Shown: positions 8,052 to 16,735, numbered from the stretch's first letter. The stretch is 59,312 bases of DNA from an uncultured Ellagibacter sp. (GCF_934617235.1 NZ_CAKTTZ010000009.1:1-59312), one strand, 5' to 3'. The notes: generated by a model not told the origin, from the sequence alone. Program-made: numbers and translations.

Positions 8052-9245
8052 TTGGAAGAGAGCGAAACGAAAGACAACGCACTGGATGAGGCGGGCAGCG
8101 GCACAACCTCGACGCCCGAGGCGCCCGTGGCGGTCGAGGGGACCCCGACCCCCGCGACCTCCGATGCGCCCCAGACGATGGAGGAAGAGGTCCTCATCAG
8201 GAAGAAGAAGCGCCACCATTCGCGTCGCAAGAAGATCTTGAAGCGCGTCGCTATCGTCGTGGGGATTCTCGTGGCGATCGCGGTCGTCATCGCCATCGCC
8301 GCCTTCGCCTTCATGAAGTCTGGCGAAAGCGCCGTGAAGCAAGCCAATACCGCCGATGACATCCAGGCGGACGATAGCGCCGTGACCTACGACGAGGGCC
8401 GCACCGTCGAGTACAACGGGAAGACGTACGCGCTGAACGAGAACATGGTTTCCATCGCCGTCATAGGCTACGACCGCCAGACCGAGGAGGTCGTGCCGGG
8501 CAAGAGCGTCGGGCAGGCAGATGCCGTCATGGTGCTCGCCGTGAACCTCAACACCGGCGAGACGACGGGAATCGGCATCCCACGCGACTCGATGGTCGAG
8601 GTGGGCGAGTTCATGGGAGACACTTTCACCGGCATGTCGACCATGCAGCTGTGCCTGGCCTACGCGTACGGCGACGGCGGCGAGCTGAGCAGCCAATACA
8701 CTGCGTCCGCGGTTTCGCGCGTGCTGTACAACATGCCCGTGAGCTACTACTTCTCGCTCGATATGGACGGCGTAGGCGCACTCGCGGACGCCATCGGCGG
8801 CGTGTCGCTGACCCCGACGCAGTCGATTCCCAACACCAACATCGTCGAGGGCGAGCCGACCGTTTTGTTCGGGAGCAACGCGCTCAAGTACGTGCAGTGG
8901 CGCGACACGTCGGTGCTGACTTCGTCGCTCGACCGCCAGGCGCGCCAGTCGCAGTTCGTCGAGACCTTCTGCAAGCAGGCGCTCTCGAGTGCCCAGGGCA
9001 ATGTCGGGACGCTGGTCAACCTGTACACGACGGCGTCAAACTACGCCGTGACGAACCTGGGGCTCAACGAGTTCAGCTACCTGGCAAGCTCCGTCCTGGC
9101 AACGGGGATAACGTCGGTCAACATGACCACCCTTCAGGGCACCATGCAGCAGGGGGACAAGTTTGCGGAGTTCTACCTGGACAAGACGAACGTGTACGAA
9201 ACGGTTCTCAACGTGTACTACCATGAGGTGGAAAGCGAGAAATAG
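8052..9245 (+). CDS. LytR-CpsA-Psr (LCP) family cell-wall polymer ligase
   Basis: 397 aa from a TTG start. The next in-frame ATG is 41 codons later and would leave a shorter basic tail. A cytoplasmic Arg/Lys-rich stretch (KKKRHHSRRKK) precedes one TM at about 72-93. The LCP domain follows, with GYDRQTEEV, the IPRDSMV motif whose Arg and Asp hold the pyrophosphate, and a C-terminal DRQARQSQFVETFC block. LCP enzymes move the finished polymer from undecaprenyl pyrophosphate onto peptidoglycan (family knowledge). It lies 18 bases after the sortase and 7 bases before the phosphatase. Confidence 0.9.
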   Translation: MEESETKDNALDEAGSGTTSTPEAPVAVEGTPTPATSDAPQTMEEEVLIRKKKRHHSRRKKILKRVAIVVGILVAIAVVIAIAAFAFMKSGESAVKQANTADDIQADDSAVTYDEGRTVEYNGKTYALNENMVSIAVIGYDRQTEEVVPGKSVGQADAVMVLAVNLNTGETTGIGIPRDSMVEVGEFMGDTFTGMSTMQLCLAYAYGDGGELSSQYTASAVSRVLYNMPVSYYFSLDMDGVGALADAIGGVSLTPTQSIPNTNIVEGEPTVLFGSNALKYVQWRDTSVLTSSLDRQARQSQFVETFCKQALSSAQGNVGTLVNLYTTASNYAVTNLGLNEFSYLASSVLATGITSVNMTTLQGTMQQGDKFAEFYLDKTNVYETVLNVYYHEVESEK

Positions 9246-9252
9246 GGCCGCC

Positions 9253-9885
9253 ATGTTCGACATCCATTGCCATATCCTAAACGGGGTCGACGACGGCTCG
9301 CGCACGCCGACGGAGTCCCACCAGATGCTGCTTGCCGCGCGGGACGCCGGCATCGACCACATCGTGTGCACCCCGCATTGCAAGCACTCCGACTTCGACG
9401 CGGAGCTCATCGAGAAGCGCTATCGGGCCTTCAAGGCGCATGCGGAGAAGAACGGCGTGCGCCTGAGCTTGGGATACGAGGTGCACTGGAAGAAGCTCGC
9501 CGACATGGGGCTCGACGCGGCGCCAAGCCTTTGCATCGAGGGCACCAACCTGCTTTTGCTCGAGTTCTCAAGCAGCCATCTGCCAGCGAACTGGCAGCGC
9601 GCGATCTACACCATCCAGGGCAAGGGCGTCGACACCGTGATCGCTCACCCTGAGCGCTACAAACCCGTGCAGGAGGATCTCGACGTCGCGCGCGAGATGA
9701 GGGAAATGGGCTGCCGGCTTCAACTTTCCGCGAACTTCGTGGAAGGGAGCATCTTCAACCCGCGCCGACGCACTGCAACGGCCCTGCTCAAGAACGGGCT
9801 GGTCGACTACCTCGCAAGCGATGCCCACCGGGTAGAGCACTACGCCACCTACCTCAAAGCGCTCAAGGAGGCCCAGAAATACTAA
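9253..9885 (+). CDS. CpsB/YwqE PHP-type tyrosine-protein phosphatase
   Basis: 210 aa. Metal-binding PHP motifs are complete: DIHCHIL at 3-9, CTPHCKHS near 39, IAHPERY near 133 and LASDAHRVEHY near 192. It removes phosphate from the BY-kinase tyrosine cluster and so resets polymer assembly (family knowledge). Start at the ATG 7 bases after the LCP gene; an upstream in-frame start lies inside that gene. It is the last gene of the plus arm. Confidence 0.92.
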   Translation: MFDIHCHILNGVDDGSRTPTESHQMLLAARDAGIDHIVCTPHCKHSDFDAELIEKRYRAFKAHAEKNGVRLSLGYEVHWKKLADMGLDAAPSLCIEGTNLLLLEFSSSHLPANWQRAIYTIQGKGVDTVIAHPERYKPVQEDLDVAREMREMGCRLQLSANFVEGSIFNPRRRTATALLKNGLVDYLASDAHRVEHYATYLKALKEAQKY

Positions 9886-10318
9886 GGATTATCCTCTGCC
9901 CAATCTTTGATTGGCCCAGCAGGCACAGGTGAATGAGCGTTTGCCATTGGCTAGAACGGGCTAGTTTTGGACTTGCTCTTTCCCTCCACAATCCCACCTG
10001 GCCTTTCGCGATTATCGTCATTACCGCTTTTGTCGTCAGAGCATCTCCCTTCCCCTTCTCACTCCTTTCCTTCTTCTTCTCCCACAGCCGTCTAAATTGC
10101 AAGCCGATAGCAAGTCAAGCAAGACTGCTCTTCCAAAGAAGTGCCTCCCGAAAGTGATTGGGAAAGGGCCAATCACCAAGAATGCAATTTATGCTAGGAC
10201 AACCCAGCCTCATCGCACATGAGCCCTGTACGAAGAATGGGACAGCCACTTCATAAAAAGCGCCTATGATGCATCACGTCAGACTCCTAGGAGCCGCCAA
10301 GGAGCAGGAAGGATTGCC
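9886..10318. other. 433-base intergenic region before rtcB
   Basis: No credible gene: short open frames on both strands lack SD and codon bias. Two hairpins share the same sequence theme: CCAATC/GATTGG at about 9900-9915, and a perfect 8-bp stem GTGATTGG (10154-10161) / CCAATCAC (10169-10176). Neither is followed by a T-tract. The stretch is less GC-rich than the neighbours. SD AGGAAGG for rtcB lies at its right end. Confidence 0.5.
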
Positions 10319-11524
10319 ATGTTCACGATTGAGGGAACGCACGGTACGGCAGCGTGCTACGCGACGAACATAGAGGACGCGTGCGTCGAGCAGATTCGCA
10401 CGATGCTCGGCATGCCGTTTGCGGAGGGCGCAAACACCGCCATCATGCCGGACGCGCATTTCGGGATAGGCTGCACCATCGGGACCACGATGAGGGTCAC
10501 GGACGCTGTGGTACCCAACCTCGTGGGCGTCGACATCGGATGCGGCATGCTCACGGCTGACCTGGGCCACAAGCCCATTGACCTGCCCGCCTTCGACGAG
10601 GCGTGCCACGAGATCCCCTCTGGCGCCCGCGTCTGGGATGGGCGCAAGGAGCAATTCGACTTCGAGGAGCTGCGCTGCTACCGCGAGCTCAGGGACGTCA
10701 AGCGCCTCAAGCGCTCGCTGGGCACCCTCGGCGGCGGCAACCACTTCATCGAGATCGACGTCGCCTCCGACGGCATGCAGCGCCTGGTCATCCACTCAGG
10801 CTCGCGCAACCTGGGGTTGCAGGTGGCGAACTACTACCAAGGCCTCGCCGTCGATTTGCACAGCGGCAAGGAGGGCTTCTTCGAGCGCAAGCAGGAGCTC
10901 ATCGACGCGTACAAGTCGGCCGAGCGCCGCGACGAGATCCAGGCGGCGCTCAAGGAGCTCGCAGCGCGGTACGAAGGCGCCGAACCCGACACGCCCGCCG
11001 ACCTGTGCTGGCTCTACGGCAGCTACATGGACGACTACCTGCACGATGTTGATGTCTGCCAGCGCTTCGCCGCCCGCAACCGCGTGCGCATGCTGGTGGA
11101 GATCCTGGCGAGAACGGGGCTTGACGCCTCGTCGGAGTTCCATACCGTCCACAACTACATCGACGTGGATGAGATGATTCTTCGCAAGGGGGCCATCGCC
11201 GCGCACGCGGGAGAGACCGTGCTCATTCCGCTTAACATGCGCGACGGCTCCATCATCGCGAAGGGGCGCGGCAACGAGGCGTGGAACAACTCTGCGCCCC
11301 ACGGCGCGGGCCGCGTCATGTCGCGCCGCGAGGCGAGGGAAACGCTCAACCTGCGCGAGTACCGGACCGCCATGGAGGGCATCTATTCGACCTCGGTGAA
11401 CGAGCGCACCATCGACGAGGCGCCGGGCGCCTACAAGCCCATCGAAGACATCATCGGCCCCATCGCCGACGCGGTGGACATCATCGATGTCATGAGGCCA
11501 ATCTACAACTTCAAGGCGTCGTAA
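10319..11524 (+). CDS. rtcB: RtcB RNA ligase
   Basis: 401 aa. Signature blocks are clear: MPDAHFGIGCTIGTT (about 43-57), GVDIGCGML (72-80) with metal-binding Asp and Cys, GTLGGGNHFIE (about 137-147), and APHGAGRVMSR near 324, whose His is the GMP-attachment residue. RtcB joins 2',3'-cyclic phosphate or 3'-phosphate RNA ends to 5'-OH ends using GTP and Mn2+ (family knowledge). No archease or RtcA is next to it. An intrinsic terminator follows. A 56-bp copy of codons around 35-53 recurs at 14725. Confidence 0.95.
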   Translation: MFTIEGTHGTAACYATNIEDACVEQIRTMLGMPFAEGANTAIMPDAHFGIGCTIGTTMRVTDAVVPNLVGVDIGCGMLTADLGHKPIDLPAFDEACHEIPSGARVWDGRKEQFDFEELRCYRELRDVKRLKRSLGTLGGGNHFIEIDVASDGMQRLVIHSGSRNLGLQVANYYQGLAVDLHSGKEGFFERKQELIDAYKSAERRDEIQAALKELAARYEGAEPDTPADLCWLYGSYMDDYLHDVDVCQRFAARNRVRMLVEILARTGLDASSEFHTVHNYIDVDEMILRKGAIAAHAGETVLIPLNMRDGSIIAKGRGNEAWNNSAPHGAGRVMSRREARETLNLREYRTAMEGIYSTSVNERTIDEAPGAYKPIEDIIGPIADAVDIIDVMRPIYNFKAS

Positions 11525-11562
11525 GGGAAGGCGACGGGGACTGCTTTCCGCCAGCCGCAACC

Positions 11563-11609
11563 GACGCAAAACCGACGAAAAATATTGCGTCGGTTTTGCG
11601 TCTTTCTTG
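11563..11609 (+). terminator. Intrinsic terminator of rtcB, also a palindrome of the AlbA-associated type
   Basis: Perfect 15-bp arms: GACGCAAAACCGACG at 11563-11577 and CGTCGGTTTTGCGTC at 11588-11602, then TTTCTTGT. It fits a terminator for rtcB. The same CCGACG-plus-A-tract theme forms the palindrome at 13026-13073 on the other side of the AlbA gene. Confidence 0.75.
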
Positions 11610-11723
11610 TCGACCGACGAAACCGCCCCCCAGATCTCTATAGGCTGCTTAGACTCAGCTGAAATCCATTAGGCCCCAAAGTTCCCCATAGAAAACCGCG
11701 AATGAGGAGTGCCACGAAAGCAT

Positions 11724-12977
11724 CTACGCTCTGGCGTAGCGAGTCCCACGACCAGCGCCCTGAACCATAACGAGGTTCTTCTTTTCGAGCTGCTTGAGCA
11801 CCCTTAAAGTCTTGTCCCTTCCGAAACCGCACGCGTCTGTGATTTGGCTTCTTGAGAGAAGACGACCTGGCAAAAGCAGGGACATAATCGCCTTTTCATC
11901 GGCATCAAGCAGTGGCTCTGCGTCCGTGACGGGAAGAATCACAGTTATTGAGCCCCCTGCAATCTCGAACCGCGGTATTGTCCCCGTTCTAGCATAGCTT
12001 TCCCTGATGCGCCGAATTCCTGTACCGAACTGCTCGATAATGCCAAGACGAAAGAAAACACTGGCCAGAACGGGATTGCGGAGGATGGATAGATTCCCCG
12101 AGAGGTAGTCCTCGGTTGTCACCCCTCGAGGGAGCCCGCCAGGGGAGACTATTTCCACGCGATTATCGAACATGGAAATGCGGATGTGCGCAGAGACATC
12201 CCACATCCTGTGCACGAGCGCGTTTGCAACAGCCTCTCGGAAAGCCTCACGGGGGATTCGCTCGTGATTCTCGCGCTTGAAGCCTTCAATGCGCTCATAG
12301 GAGTAATATCGGTCGAACATCTCAAGAGCGCTGGCAAGTTGAACCAGCACAGAAAGGCCCGCGCAGGTACTTCGATCGAGGATATTGTTGACATCCTGGC
12401 CGAAGCGCGCCATATCGATGCCGGGAAAATCGTTTTTATCCGCAAGCAGGGCTGCAGCGTTATTGAAATCACCCTTTGAGGAAAGAAGACCGAGCGTCTT
12501 TAGCGTGTCTTCATTGAACACACCGATTCCTACTTTTTCTTCCAGCGCATTTGCGAGCGAACTAAAAGAAAAGGTCTGATGAGGAGATTTCGCCTCATCG
12601 AAGGTCAGGTTGGAGCCTTCGAGCACAAGGCGTTTTAGCTCGAACGAATCAACCTCTACCGTCGACGTGTCCGATCGGCGATACGCTTTCGAGCGGTAAA
12701 GATAGGGCTTTTCCGGCCCCTCAAACACGCGCAGTGTCACCACGCTAGTACGCGAGTCGACTTCAATTTCGAAATCGGGACGGGGGGATATACCGTCATT
12801 GATTGCGTTCTCGATCCTCAAGCAATCTCCTGTTGGGTCCTCAAGCCCAACCGCTTCACCGTCATCGGAAACCCCAAACAAGATTTCGCCATCTCCATAG
12901 TTGGCGAATGCGCTTACCGTCTTAAGATAGGTGCCGGAAACCATTTCTTTGAATTCGAGGTTCTTACTCTCTCGCAT
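11724..12977 (-). CDS. AlbA/Schlafen-domain ATP-binding transcriptional regulator-like protein
   Basis: 417 aa. The N-terminal AlbA_2 domain starts ESKNLEFKEM, with ANYGDGEILFGVSDDG near residues 25-40. A C-terminal HATPase-like domain follows (REAVANALVHRMWD near 250; PGGLPRGVT near 280). A winged-helix end closes the protein (LLSRSQITDACGFGRDKTLRVLKQLEKKNLV). These proteins are annotated as RNA/DNA-binding or RecG-related regulators; their real role is mostly unknown. I choose the ATG at 12977, with GAGGGGAAG 8 bases upstream; a GTG at 12986 is too close to that site. The gene is flanked by two related palindromes. Confidence 0.82.
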   Translation of the reverse strand: MRESKNLEFKEMVSGTYLKTVSAFANYGDGEILFGVSDDGEAVGLEDPTGDCLRIENAINDGISPRPDFEIEVDSRTSVVTLRVFEGPEKPYLYRSKAYRRSDTSTVEVDSFELKRLVLEGSNLTFDEAKSPHQTFSFSSLANALEEKVGIGVFNEDTLKTLGLLSSKGDFNNAAALLADKNDFPGIDMARFGQDVNNILDRSTCAGLSVLVQLASALEMFDRYYSYERIEGFKRENHERIPREAFREAVANALVHRMWDVSAHIRISMFDNRVEIVSPGGLPRGVTTEDYLSGNLSILRNPVLASVFFRLGIIEQFGTGIRRIRESYARTGTIPRFEIAGGSITVILPVTDAEPLLDADEKAIMSLLLPGRLLSRSQITDACGFGRDKTLRVLKQLEKKNLVMVQGAGRGTRYARA

Positions 12978-13295
12978 AGTGTCCACTTCCCCTCATGCGT
13001 TCTTTTGCCTTTTATCATAGAGCAAAACCGACGAAAAACCGACGAAAAATTTTGCGTCGGTTTTTCGTCGGTTGCGTCAGGAAGAAACAGCGAGAAGGCC
13101 CAGTGCGAAACGGGGTGAGACAGAGGTCGGGTGACTTGCGTCGCGTCGGACGTGAGCGGCAAGGCTTTTGGGTGCAAACCCGACCTCCTTCGATCCGGGG
13201 GATGAAAACGAATGGGCTCGATATTTGAGTTTCGAGGATGCTACATTGCTGGGATTTCTGTAAAAATCCCAGCAGTAGAATCGCCCACGGAGCTA
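12978..13295. promoter_or_regulatory. AlbA promoter region with a 19-bp-armed palindrome
   Basis: A perfect palindrome sits 49 bases upstream of the AlbA start: AACCGACGAAAAACCGACG (13026-13044), a 10-base loop, and its exact complement (13055-13073). Each arm holds two copies of CCGACG, so it could bind two dimers. A second hairpin, GCTGGGATTT (13248-13257) with AAATCCCAGC (13264-13273), stands after the 242-aa gene and may end its transcript, though it lacks a T-tract. The rest (13080-13240) shows no gene. Confidence 0.6.
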
Positions 13296-14024
13296 CTATC
13301 TTTCATCTCCGTCACTGCCCCAAACGCAAAAGTCGAGCTCAAGCGGGGATAACCCCTCTCTTTCCGCTAGAGCCCGAACAACTTTTTGGAAACCCTCATA
13401 TGGTTTTCGGTTCTCGAGGGTCAGCTTGCTCCAACGGACTTCGTCCTTGGCCGCCCAGTCGTGGGCACGTGGGCGCTTGTATGCGAAATTCTCCAGCGAA
13501 GCACGGAGTCCTTCTTCCCCCTCGTCCACCAACCTTCCTGCGAGCTTGGTAACTTTATCCACCATTATGCCATCCATAGGGCAATGGCACTGATTGAAGA
13601 GCTTCGCTTTGTCCGAATCCTGGTACGCAGAAATGAACATGTACTTGGCGGTCATGTTGATGAGTTTCTGAGCGTTTCCGAATGTGATGACCGCATCTTC
13701 GATGGATTCTGGTTCGTCTTTTTTTGTCACCTTTTTTATACCGTTGGTTTTGATGAACTCATTGACAGCCTTCTCGATATCCTTTTCAATCTCGTAGAAA
13801 TCTTGCTCCTGTTTGTCTTTGTCAAGGATATCGTTGATGTAACCCTTAAGCAGACGGTACGCAACAACGGTTTCGTCCGCCTTTTCCCAAAGAAGCTTCT
13901 TGTTTGCCACAGGGAACGCCTGCTGTTGAGTCGCATCACGCATGGCCATGATGTAACCAAAGTTGAAGATCTTATCATCGATGGTGGCCTGGGGGACAGA
14001 ACTCTTTTGATCAGTTTCTTCCAT
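13296..14024 (-). CDS. Hypothetical protein coupled to a WYL fragment
   Basis: 242 aa, not recognised. Soluble and mostly helical, rich in Lys, Glu and Asp, with a clear charged helix at about 80-110. It contains CHCPMDGIMVDKV near residue 145 and the end DFCVWGSDGDER. SD AGAGAGG lies about 8 bases before the ATG, and the start overlaps the end of the WYL frame by 14 bases, so the two were an operon. Codon use is more AT-tolerant than neighbouring core genes, in line with transfer. Its place next to a WYL regulator suggests an accessory or defence-type role, but nothing in the sequence proves that. Confidence 0.75.
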   Translation of the reverse strand: MEETDQKSSVPQATIDDKIFNFGYIMAMRDATQQQAFPVANKKLLWEKADETVVAYRLLKGYINDILDKDKQEQDFYEIEKDIEKAVNEFIKTNGIKKVTKKDEPESIEDAVITFGNAQKLINMTAKYMFISAYQDSDKAKLFNQCHCPMDGIMVDKVTKLAGRLVDEGEEGLRASLENFAYKRPRAHDWAAKDEVRWSKLTLENRKPYEGFQKVVRALAEREGLSPLELDFCVWGSDGDER

Positions 14025-14532
14025 TAGAAATCCTCTCTTTGCTACATAAACTTCCCGTGCTAATCAGTTCCCTATACGCCGCCAGCGTGCGCTCGGCTTC
14101 GGCGCGTACCTGATCCGCCAGGCGCTTCGGCTCCAATATCAGCACGTCAGGAGCGAAATTCTTCGCGAACTGCCACATGGCGCGCTCGTTCACGCGGGCG
14201 CTTACGGTAACGTGCTCGTCGGTCTCGTCGCTAAAGACGACGTTCGAACCGAACATGCCAATGACGTCGCTTATCATCGCCCGCGCAACGCGAAACCTGC
14301 AGCGCGCGTTGGCGGAAGAATACATATAGACATGTTCCGCCATGTACTTCGCCAAATCGAGGCCCATCCGCCCGGCGCCCTCAAGCGATTCGGACGGTTT
14401 TACCGGCTCATCATCGAGCACGCGGACGTCCGCCATGCGGTCAATGCGATAGTTCGAAACGTCATCGTACTTGTCGTAGTTGCAGATAAGGTAGTACTTC
14501 CCTTCCTTGGCGCGAAAACCGAGGTATCCCAC
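14011..14532 (-). pseudogene. 5'-truncated WYL-domain regulator
   Basis: About 173 codons. The readable part begins in the middle of the WYL domain (GYLGFRAKEGKYYLICNYDK, NYRIDRM) and continues through the WCX-type C-terminus. The N-terminal DNA-binding winged helix and the first half of the WYL domain are absent. Just upstream in the same frame there is a stop at about 14614. The truncation point coincides with the left arm of a 24-bp inverted repeat (14509-14532), so rearrangement probably removed the start. It could still be translated from the GTG at 14532 as a ligand-binding fragment. Confidence 0.65.
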
Positions 14533-14668
14533 AGGGAAGGCGCGGACAGCGGGGCACCCTCGAATTGGGCGACTCCCTGACCCGGGGATTCTTCCTTGGG
14601 CGAATAATCAGCCCGCAATCGCTCGCCGAAACGGAGTCCTTGTCGTGGGATACCTCGGTTTTCGCGCC
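14509..14668. repeat. 24-bp perfect inverted repeat at the WYL breakpoint
   Basis: Arms 14509-14532 and 14645-14668 are exact reverse complements over 24 bases; the spacer is 112 bases. The left arm encodes VGYLGFRA of the WYL domain; the right arm is a second inverted copy outside the gene. An invertible segment or an inverted duplication would give this picture. Confidence 0.85.
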
Positions 14669-14706
14669 GGTGTCTTCCCGAATCGCTGCACTGATTATGC
14701 TGGAGA

Positions 14707-14780
14707 GCGCCCTCCGAGCTTGCTGCGGAGGGCGCAAACACCGCCGTCACGCCCGACGCGCATTTCGGGATAGGCTGCAC
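14707..14780 (+). pseudogene. rtcB fragment with overlapping 10-bp hairpin
   Basis: Bases 14725-14780 match rtcB 10421-10476 at 53 of 56 positions, in the same orientation. They cover the codons for the AEGANTAIMPDAHFGIGC region. The left edge forms a perfect hairpin, GCGCCCTCCG (14707-14716) with CGGAGGGCGC (14726-14735). There is no open frame of useful length, so this is a relic of a second rtcB copy or a recombination scar. Confidence 0.85.
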
Positions 14781-14812
14781 TGCCCAATCGGCTCCGCCTT
14801 CTTACCAACCTC

Positions 14813-15979
14813 CTACAAGGGGTCGCTACCTTGTCTCAAGATGCTCAAGTAATCCTCATAGAGAAACGTCCTATAACGCTGCTTCCCCTTTTCTCGCTGC
14901 ACAAGAATCCCCAGTCCAACGAAATCCTTAACAAGATTGCTGGCGGTGGTTCTAGCAATATCAAGCTTTTCTGCGACAAAAGACACATCAACGATGGGAT
15001 TACCCTCAAGAAGCTCCAAAAAACGCTGGCCATTTGATGCCGAGCGCCCTAATCCTCCATTAATCAGATTCGTGTTCTTGGTTCGCAAATCGACGAGTCT
15101 TTCGAGCGAGCCTATGGCATCCACCGCGCTGGCCAGAAGGCAATCGCAGAAGAAGCCGACCCACTGCGCATACTCGCCATTCTCCCTAACCGCCATCAGG
15201 CGTTCATAATATTCCCTTCTACGAAGCTTGAGCTGATAAGAAGGATAGAATATCGCAGCGCTGAGCGCCCCGTCATTCATCAGGGAAAGAGTGATGAGCA
15301 GGCGCCCCAGACGGCCGTTTCCATCAAGAGAAGGGTGCACCGTCTCGAATTGATAATGGACAAGGGAGGCCTTCACAATTGGATCGATTGCGATATCGCT
15401 ATTGATGAATTTGTCCAGCTCGCCCAAAGCATCATGCATATCATCGACGTTAGGGGGAATATATGCAGCGTTTCTCAGGCCGCATCCAGCTGGCCCTATC
15501 CAATTCTGAGACGACCTAACCTCTCCGGGATTCTTTTCAGAGCCGCGCGTGCCCGACAGCAATTCCGCATGAACCTCTTTAAGCAAGCGCATGCAAAGAG
15601 GTAGTTCGTTCATTCTCTGCACAGCATATTCTGTCGCCCTGATATAGTTAACTACGTCGGCGACATCACGTTGAGCCAATTCGACGTTCTCAGGATCGAG
15701 AATGTCGTCGAACGTGCACTGAGTTCCCTCGATCTGGGCTGAAAGTAAAGCCTCTTTGCGAACGTACATCGCAAGATACATGGAAGCATTGGGGACAAAA
15801 CGCAGCATGCCTTCAAGCTCGCCGAGTTTTCGGGAGCAAGCGCTGAGCAATCTGACGGTTTCCTCGCTTAGCTCCACCGGAACGACGGTATCAAGCGAGG
15901 AGGGAATAAACGAACTATACTCCGACTCGCCCGAAAGATTCTTCCTCAGAAAACCTTGACCTTTATCTTGCCACTGCAT
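14813..15979 (-). CDS. Fic-domain protein (predicted AMPylase) with inhibitory motif and winged helix
   Basis: 388 aa. Inhibitory helix motif S80-AQI-E84-G85 fits [S/T]xxxE[G/N], placing it in the class where the inhibitor precedes the Fic core. The catalytic motif is HPSLDGNGRLGR at 215-226, with His215 in place. A C-terminal winged helix (about 320-388) is predicted to bind DNA. Fic enzymes usually transfer AMP from ATP to protein hydroxyls (family knowledge). SD AGGGG precedes the ATG. The gene and its AT-rich promoter look horizontally acquired. The promoter is framed by a 12-bp inverted repeat, which suggests autoregulation. Confidence 0.9.
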   Translation of the reverse strand: MQWQDKGQGFLRKNLSGESEYSSFIPSSLDTVVPVELSEETVRLLSACSRKLGELEGMLRFVPNASMYLAMYVRKEALLSAQIEGTQCTFDDILDPENVELAQRDVADVVNYIRATEYAVQRMNELPLCMRLLKEVHAELLSGTRGSEKNPGEVRSSQNWIGPAGCGLRNAAYIPPNVDDMHDALGELDKFINSDIAIDPIVKASLVHYQFETVHPSLDGNGRLGRLLITLSLMNDGALSAAIFYPSYQLKLRRREYYERLMAVRENGEYAQWVGFFCDCLLASAVDAIGSLERLVDLRTKNTNLINGGLGRSASNGQRFLELLEGNPIVDVSFVAEKLDIARTTASNLVKDFVGLGILVQREKGKQRYRTFLYEDYLSILRQGSDPL

Positions 15980-15987
15980 ACTGCCCC

Positions 15988-16059
15988 TAATGACACTTTT
16001 GTGCGATTATCCAATAAGTATATTGTCTAACAACTTTTTTGTTTAATAAAGTGTCATTA
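15988..16059 (-). promoter_or_regulatory. Fic gene promoter framed by a 12-bp inverted repeat
   Basis: On the minus strand the -35 TTGTTA (16028-16033), a 16-base spacer and the -10 GATAAT (16006-16011) make a good sigma-70 promoter. The arms TAATGACACTTT (15988-15999) and AAAGTGTCATTA (16048-16059) are exact complements that bracket it, a layout suited to a repressor loop. Confidence 0.7.
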
Positions 16060-16232
16060 CAATTTGAATTAACACGTTAATCACGAAATAGTGTTGTTAG
16101 AGAATGGCTCAACCAAACGAGCGTTTTTTCGACCTATGAAAGACCCCCGCCGGCGCGTCCCTTTTCGCGATTGGCGATATACTGGAACCCTACGCAACCA
16201 TCAAGCCCACCAGGCTGCAAAGGAGCCATCTC

Positions 16233-16601
16233 ATGAACGATTTCGGATCCATCCGCGACGCCGTTTCCCGCGTCGCGCCACGCTATGCCATCGCGAAGGT
16301 CGCGGTGTTCTCGCTTTACGCCTCTGATCAGGCACGCACGGGCGGAGACGCCTGCCTTCTGCTCGACGTCGGATGCACGTTCTCGCGCGCCGACGCCGCG
16401 CAGTTCCGCCGCTTCATCGCCGAGGACCTCGGCTGCGCGGTCGACGTGGTCTTCCGCTCGGCCCTCACCGCCGAGGACTTCGCCCGTGCGGAAATCGAGG
16501 CCCGTGTGGCGTACGAGAACCCCGATGTGACGATTGCCTCCACACCCGACACCCGCGCTCAAGCCGTTCCCCCGGCCGCACCCAAGCCGCCCGTCCGCTA
16601 G
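16233..16601 (+). CDS. Nucleotidyltransferase-like small protein with degenerate active site
   Basis: 122 aa. The order VAVFSLYASDQARTGGDACLLLDV ... AEDLGCAVDVVF matches the MNT/KanNT-like core, where a GSxARG loop is followed by DxD on a strand. Here the glycine-serine loop reads FSLYASDQ and the DxD is reduced to a single late Asp (DACLLLD), so catalysis is doubtful. It may act as a binding or antitoxin-like module. AAGGAG lies 8 bases ahead of the ATG. The end is Pro/Ala-rich. No HEPN partner is adjacent. Confidence 0.6.
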   Translation: MNDFGSIRDAVSRVAPRYAIAKVAVFSLYASDQARTGGDACLLLDVGCTFSRADAAQFRRFIAEDLGCAVDVVFRSALTAEDFARAEIEARVAYENPDVTIASTPDTRAQAVPPAAPKPPVR

Positions 16602-16735
16602 CGCCCATTTGCGCGGCGTTTCCGCAGTTTTCACAGAAGAAGGCTGCACGTCATGCGCTTTCGCTATCATGGAACCCTACCCACACGAGAATCGCTGCGC
16701 GCGAGCGCACGACATCGATATGAAGGAGCTTTTGC

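Noticed and set aside
10421..14780. The two rtcB copies as attachment sites of an integrated element
   Set aside because: The repeated 56 bp is internal to rtcB and not at its 3' end, the right copy is only a fragment, and no integrase lies between them.
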